Positions 60,379 to 64,000 of a stretch of DNA of 64,000 nt are shown piece by piece. Position numbers and translations under genes: made by a program. Position 1 is the first letter of the stretch. Each line of letters starts with the position of its first letter. Source of the DNA: Zygnema circumcarinatum (Eukaryota; Streptophyta; Zygnematophyceae; Zygnematales; Zygnemataceae); NCBI GenBank assembly GCA_037447605.1, contig CM074814.1, positions 2,593,114-2,657,113 of the forward strand, given 5' to 3'. A model generated the notes under the pieces. It was not told where the DNA came from. It was given only the letters and a program-made list of their open reading frames with translations, and searched no databases.

Positions 60379-60855
60379 GGGGTAGGGTTTAGGGTTTAGG
60401 GGTTGGGGTTTAGGGGGTGGGGTTTAGGGGGTGGGGTTTAGGGGGTGGGGTTTAGGGGGTGGGGTTTAGGGGGTGGGGTTTAGGGGGTGGGGTTTAGGGG
60501 TTAGGGTTTAGGGGTGTAGGGATAAGGGGTTAGGGTTTAGGGATTAGGGGTTGGGGTTGTGGTTTAGGGTTCGGGGGTTAGGGGTTAGGGTTGAGGGGTT
60601 TAGGGTTTAGGGGTTGGGGTTTAGGAATCGGGGGTTAGGGTTCGGGGGTTTAGGGTTTAGGGATTGTGGTTAGGGGTTAGGGTTCGGGGGGTAAGGTGAC
60701 TTTAAAATTCTAAGAGTTTTTCTCGTTCTTCAGAGTTTAGGGTTCAGAGATTGGGATTTAGGGTTTAGGGGTTGGGGTTTAGGGTTTAGGGTTTGGGGGT
60801 TAGGGTTTGGGGTTTTATGGTTTAGTGGTTGGGGTTTAGGGTTGAGGGTTCAATT
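60379..60855. repeat. Interstitial telomere-like repeats (TTTAGGG variants)
   Basis: About 480 bp of GGTTTAGGG and GGGGTGGGGTTTAG units, starting 3 bp after the stop of the preceding ORF. Degenerate, and G-rich on the + strand. Confidence 0.88.
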
Positions 60856-61263
60856 GACCAGGTTTGCTCGGAAGGTCGACGCCTGGTGAAGCTTGCTCGT
60901 GCGGAGCTGTGTTGCCTTGTCGTTTAGCGCAACCCTAGCGAATGCTGGTTACTTATCGCAAGTGTTGCTTTCAGAGGTTTGCAAAGCTCACTGCGTTCGC
61001 CGCAGATTAAATAAAAAATATCTACTCGATGGACATATTTGGAAAGATTATTACTATCCAAAATTATAGCTATAGTTTAAATATTTTCTGACAATTTCTG
61101 ACTTTCATCGCTATTTGTATTATTGCTAATAATAACGCGCCTAAAGTCGACTGTTTTTGGTCTCTTCTGCAGACTTCAGTGGTTTATAAAAGAGGAGATC
61201 ATCGTTTTTTTGGAGGTCTGATGATGTGTAGGAGAGGCAGGAGAAGAGAGAGAGAGCGCGAGC

Positions 61264-61326
<63 letters not shown>

Positions 61327-62348
61327 GAAAGAGGGAGATGGAAAAACTTGGCTCGAGATTGTGTGGAAAAATCGTTCAAATTTGATCTTTCTTCTTAAAT
61401 GCTTTTTCTTGATATTTTTTTTTGGTTGATTTCTTGGCGTTTCCATGTTCTGTGGATCTTCTCTTGGCTGTTGAACTTTTATACCATCCTAACTATGGCA
61501 GATCAGGATGGGAAATGTACGGAATTGGGATTAACAGTGGTGGAATGGGGATCAACTGGCAGGAAAAGAATGCCCAAAAATCCCCTAAAACCCTCCGAAC
61601 CTTGAAGCCCTAATTTACTTCTTGTGTTGTTGCCGAGTTGGACTCCTCCGCGCACTAAACATGGCTTGAATGGTTTTGTGGGGTGTGGTGGGGGGGAGAG
61701 AGAGAGACAGCAAGAGAGAGGTGAGGGAGAGAGGAATTCGAGGAGGAGAGAGAACGGGAAGGGAGCGGGAGAGAGGAAGGGCGAGAAACGAGAAGAAGAG
61801 AGGCAGAGAGAGGAAAGAGAGGGAGAGAGGAAATAAAAAGAGGGGAGTCAGCGGGAGAGGGAAAAGTGAGTGGCAGACAGGGGGAGGAGATGAGGGAGAG
61901 AGGGAGAAAGGAGAGGGAGAGAGTGAGAAAGGGGGAGAGGGCGAGGGAGGGAGAAGTAAGTCACGTTGAGAGTCAATTTCTTTAGAGAAGTTCAAAAATT
62001 ATAAAGACACATCAGAACATTTTCTCCGATTTTTTTTAACTTTTTTTTTTTTTTGCTTTCTAGTTTTCGATTTTCCATCGCGGTCCAGAAAAGCGATTTT
62101 CTTCATCCGGCAGCCAGAGCTGACGTGGCGGAACGGCCTCCACTGTCATTTTCTGCATAGAACGGCGTACATCCAAAAATCCATAAATCCACAATTTGGC
62201 AAAAAGGAAAAATCTACAAACTCAATAAATTTACGATATCACCAATCTCGATTCCAAGCATTTTTCCATAAGCGGGCTAAAAGTTATTAGTTGAATTCAT
62301 TGACTCTTTTCTTGGAACATGATCTTGACTGAAGCGCCTCCCGGACAA
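60856..62348. other. Intergenic, low-complexity tracts
   Basis: (GA)n runs at about 61240-61325 and 61693-61955; otherwise no recognisable gene. Some short unique frames show no domain. Confidence 0.65.
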
Positions 62349-63625
62349 TTAGGGCTGACGTGGCGTCACCTGATTGGTCGCCGGATGATGAAAAGTGAGC
62401 TGAAACGAGTGCAAATAAAAGCCGCAGTCCCCGGGAAGGGCCGAGGCGGGCCGGGAATGGCCTCTGGGGGAATGGAGGGAGGACAAGAGGGTGAGGAAGG
62501 GGACAAGAAGAGGCCACGAGAGAGGGGAAGGGAGGGAGGGAGGGAGGGAGGGAGGGAGGGAGGGAGGGAGGGAGGGAGGGAGGGAGAGGGAAGGAGGAGG
62601 GGGAGGGAGGGGGAGGAAGCGGGGAGAGGGAGGGAGGGAGGGAGGGAGGGAGAGGGGGGAGTGGGAGGGAGAGCGGGAGGGCGGGAGGGAGAGGGAGGAA
62701 GAAGGGGGATGGAGGGGGAGGGAGCGGGGAGAGGGAGGGAGGGAGGGAGGGAGAGGGGGGAGTGGGAGGGAGAGCGGGAGGGCGGGAGGAAGAGGGAGGT
62801 AGAAGGGGGATGGAGGGGGAGGGAGCGGGGAGAGGGAGGGAGGGAGGGAGGGAGAGGGGGAGTGGGAGGGAGAGCGGGAGGGCGGGAGGAAGAGGGAGGA
62901 AGAAGGGGGATGGAGGGGGAGGGAGCGGGGGGAGGGAGGGAGAGGAGGGAGGGAGGGAGGGAGGGAGAGGAGGGAGGGAGGGAAGGAGGAAGGGGGGACG
63001 GAAAGGGGGAAGGAGGGAGGGGGAGGGAGGGAGGTAGAGAGTGAGAGGGGGGAGGGAGGGATGGGGAGGGTGCGGGGGGGGGGGAGGGGGAGAGGGGGGA
63101 GGGAGGGGGAGGGAGCGGGGAGAGAGACGGAGGGAGGGAGTGAAGGCGTGGGGGAGGGAGGGAGGGTGTGGGAGGGAGGGAGGGAGGGAGGGGGGAGGGA
63201 GGGAGGGAAGGAGATGGGAAGGGAGGGAGGGGAGAGGAGGGAGGGAGGGGGGATGGAGGGAGGGGAGGAGGGAGGGGAGGAGGGAGGGAGGAAGGGAGGG
63301 AGGCAGAGAAAGGCGGGAGGGATGGAGGGAGGGAGAGGGAAAGAGGGGAGAGAGAAACCGAGAGAGAAAGAGAAAGAGCGAGAGAGAGAGAGAAAGAAAA
63401 CGAGAGAAGGCTCCTTACCCATCCTCCATAACGGAGAGGTCGCCTTCTTCGCAGAATTCAAGGAGTGCGTTTTCGGAGCATGGAACCCCTCCAGGGCCGT
63501 ACAAAGGGTCGCCTGCAAATCAGAAAGTGCCCAAAAGGACAAAAAAAAGAGAGAGAAAAGGAGGGGAAATGAGGAAGTGAGGTTTCTACATTATTTCTGT
63601 TCCCCCCCCTCTCTCTCCCTCCCCA

Positions 63626-63662
<37 letters not shown>

Positions 63663-64000
63663 CTTCCCTCTCTCCGCTCCTCTCTCTCTCTCGGTCCAGT
63701 ATTAATGAAATTACCGACAAGTGGATGCCCCGCCGCAGCCGTGTGAATACGAATTTGATGCGCTCGACCGGTAAAAAGATCCACCTGCCCGAAAAAAAAG
63801 AAAAAGGGTAGAAAATTAAGAGGAAGAAAAGAATGGGTTGAAGTGGGAGAGAGGAAGAGAGTAAAGAAAAAATCCGAGAAGAAAAAAAATTACATTGGGT
63901 AAAAATGGGGTATATTGGAAAGCTCACCTCCACGAGTGTCTGCTGCAGTTCCATGTCAGTTCTCAGTTTACGAATACGGCTTAGAGCCGGCTTCCCTGCA
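62349..64000 (-). CDS. RluA-type RNA pseudouridine synthase, 3' half (runs off the window)
   Basis: These enzymes convert uridine to pseudouridine in rRNA or organellar RNA. Exons on the minus strand: 64000-63928 (GKPALSRIRKLRTDMELQQTLVEV), 63784-63715 (DLFTGRAHQIRIHTAAAGHPLVG), 63512-63419 (DPLYGPGGVPC..) and 62463-62349 (CGFYLHSFQLTFHHPATNQ, TAA at 62351-62349). TGRxHQIRIH..GHPLVGDPLYG and the YLHS..F.HP ending are family hallmarks. Splice phases match through all four exons. The catalytic Asp motif (HRLD) must lie beyond the right edge. The last intron (62464-63418) is almost wholly GGGA repeat. The subcellular site cannot be told. Confidence 0.92.
62515..63360. repeat. (GGGA)n tract of about 845 bp
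   Basis: GGGAGGGA units with AGCGGGAGGGCGGGAGG higher-order blocks near 62660, 62770 and 62875. It occupies most of the last intron of the pseudouridine synthase gene (CCCT on the sense strand). Confidence 0.97.

Noticed and set aside
62319-63705. Long Glu/Gly/Arg frames on + and a Ser/Pro frame of about 400 codons on -
   Set aside because: GGGA repeat artefact. Only the two ends of the minus frame are real exons of the pseudouridine synthase.

Overview
The window is nuclear DNA from a green plant. Support comes from two intron-rich CAMTA genes (CG-1, TIG, ankyrin and IQ parts), a Tic22-like plastid-import protein, Ty1/copia elements primed by initiator-Met tRNA, and degenerate TTTAGGG blocks. 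Short GT-AG introns, very many (CT)n, (CCCT)n and (GA)n tracts, and an algal/bryophyte-type LINE would fit a streptophyte alga, bryophyte or other early-diverging plant, but I cannot name the species. There are three runs of N (12045-12054, 32037-32652, 46491-46500), two of them inside low-complexity sequence.

Layout: 0.5-7.3 kb is a CAMTA gene on +. 9.2-11.6 kb holds exons of a fucosyltransferase-like gene on -. 12-15.7 kb is decayed repeat sequence with a 157-bp MITE. 15.7-21.4 kb is a copia element with nearly identical LTRs but broken coding sequence. 23.2-32.0 kb is a second fucosyltransferase-like gene on -, split by a solo LTR that itself contains a complete copia element (23.9-29.5 kb) with an open reading frame of about 1419 codons. 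32.7-39.1 kb is a stack of nested elements: a LINE, a solo LTR with a 5S rRNA-like module, a palindromic element, a TRIM, a CAG/TA element with pogo-like ends, and another solo LTR. 41.4-48.0 kb is a second CAMTA gene on -, with the same lengths for its first four recognised exons as the first copy. 49.2-54.5 kb is a Tic22-like gene on +. 57.6-58.4 kb is a pyrophosphatase-like protein that has lost the metal-binding aspartates. 59.2-60.4 kb is an unknown Ser/Thr/Pro-rich ORF, followed by telomere-like repeats. The right edge holds the 3' half of an RluA-type pseudouridine synthase gene on -.

The host genes do not form one pathway. The most informative part is the transposon layer: matching target-site duplications let the insertion order be read. 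In three LTR families a methionine codon lies near the 3' end of the LTR; in both full-length copia elements the gag frame then runs through the primer-binding site, so the site itself encodes Ser-Gly-Ile-Arg-Ala. Two miniature or solo LTR elements share terminal motifs and carry Pol III-like sequences, one tRNA-like and one 5S-like.
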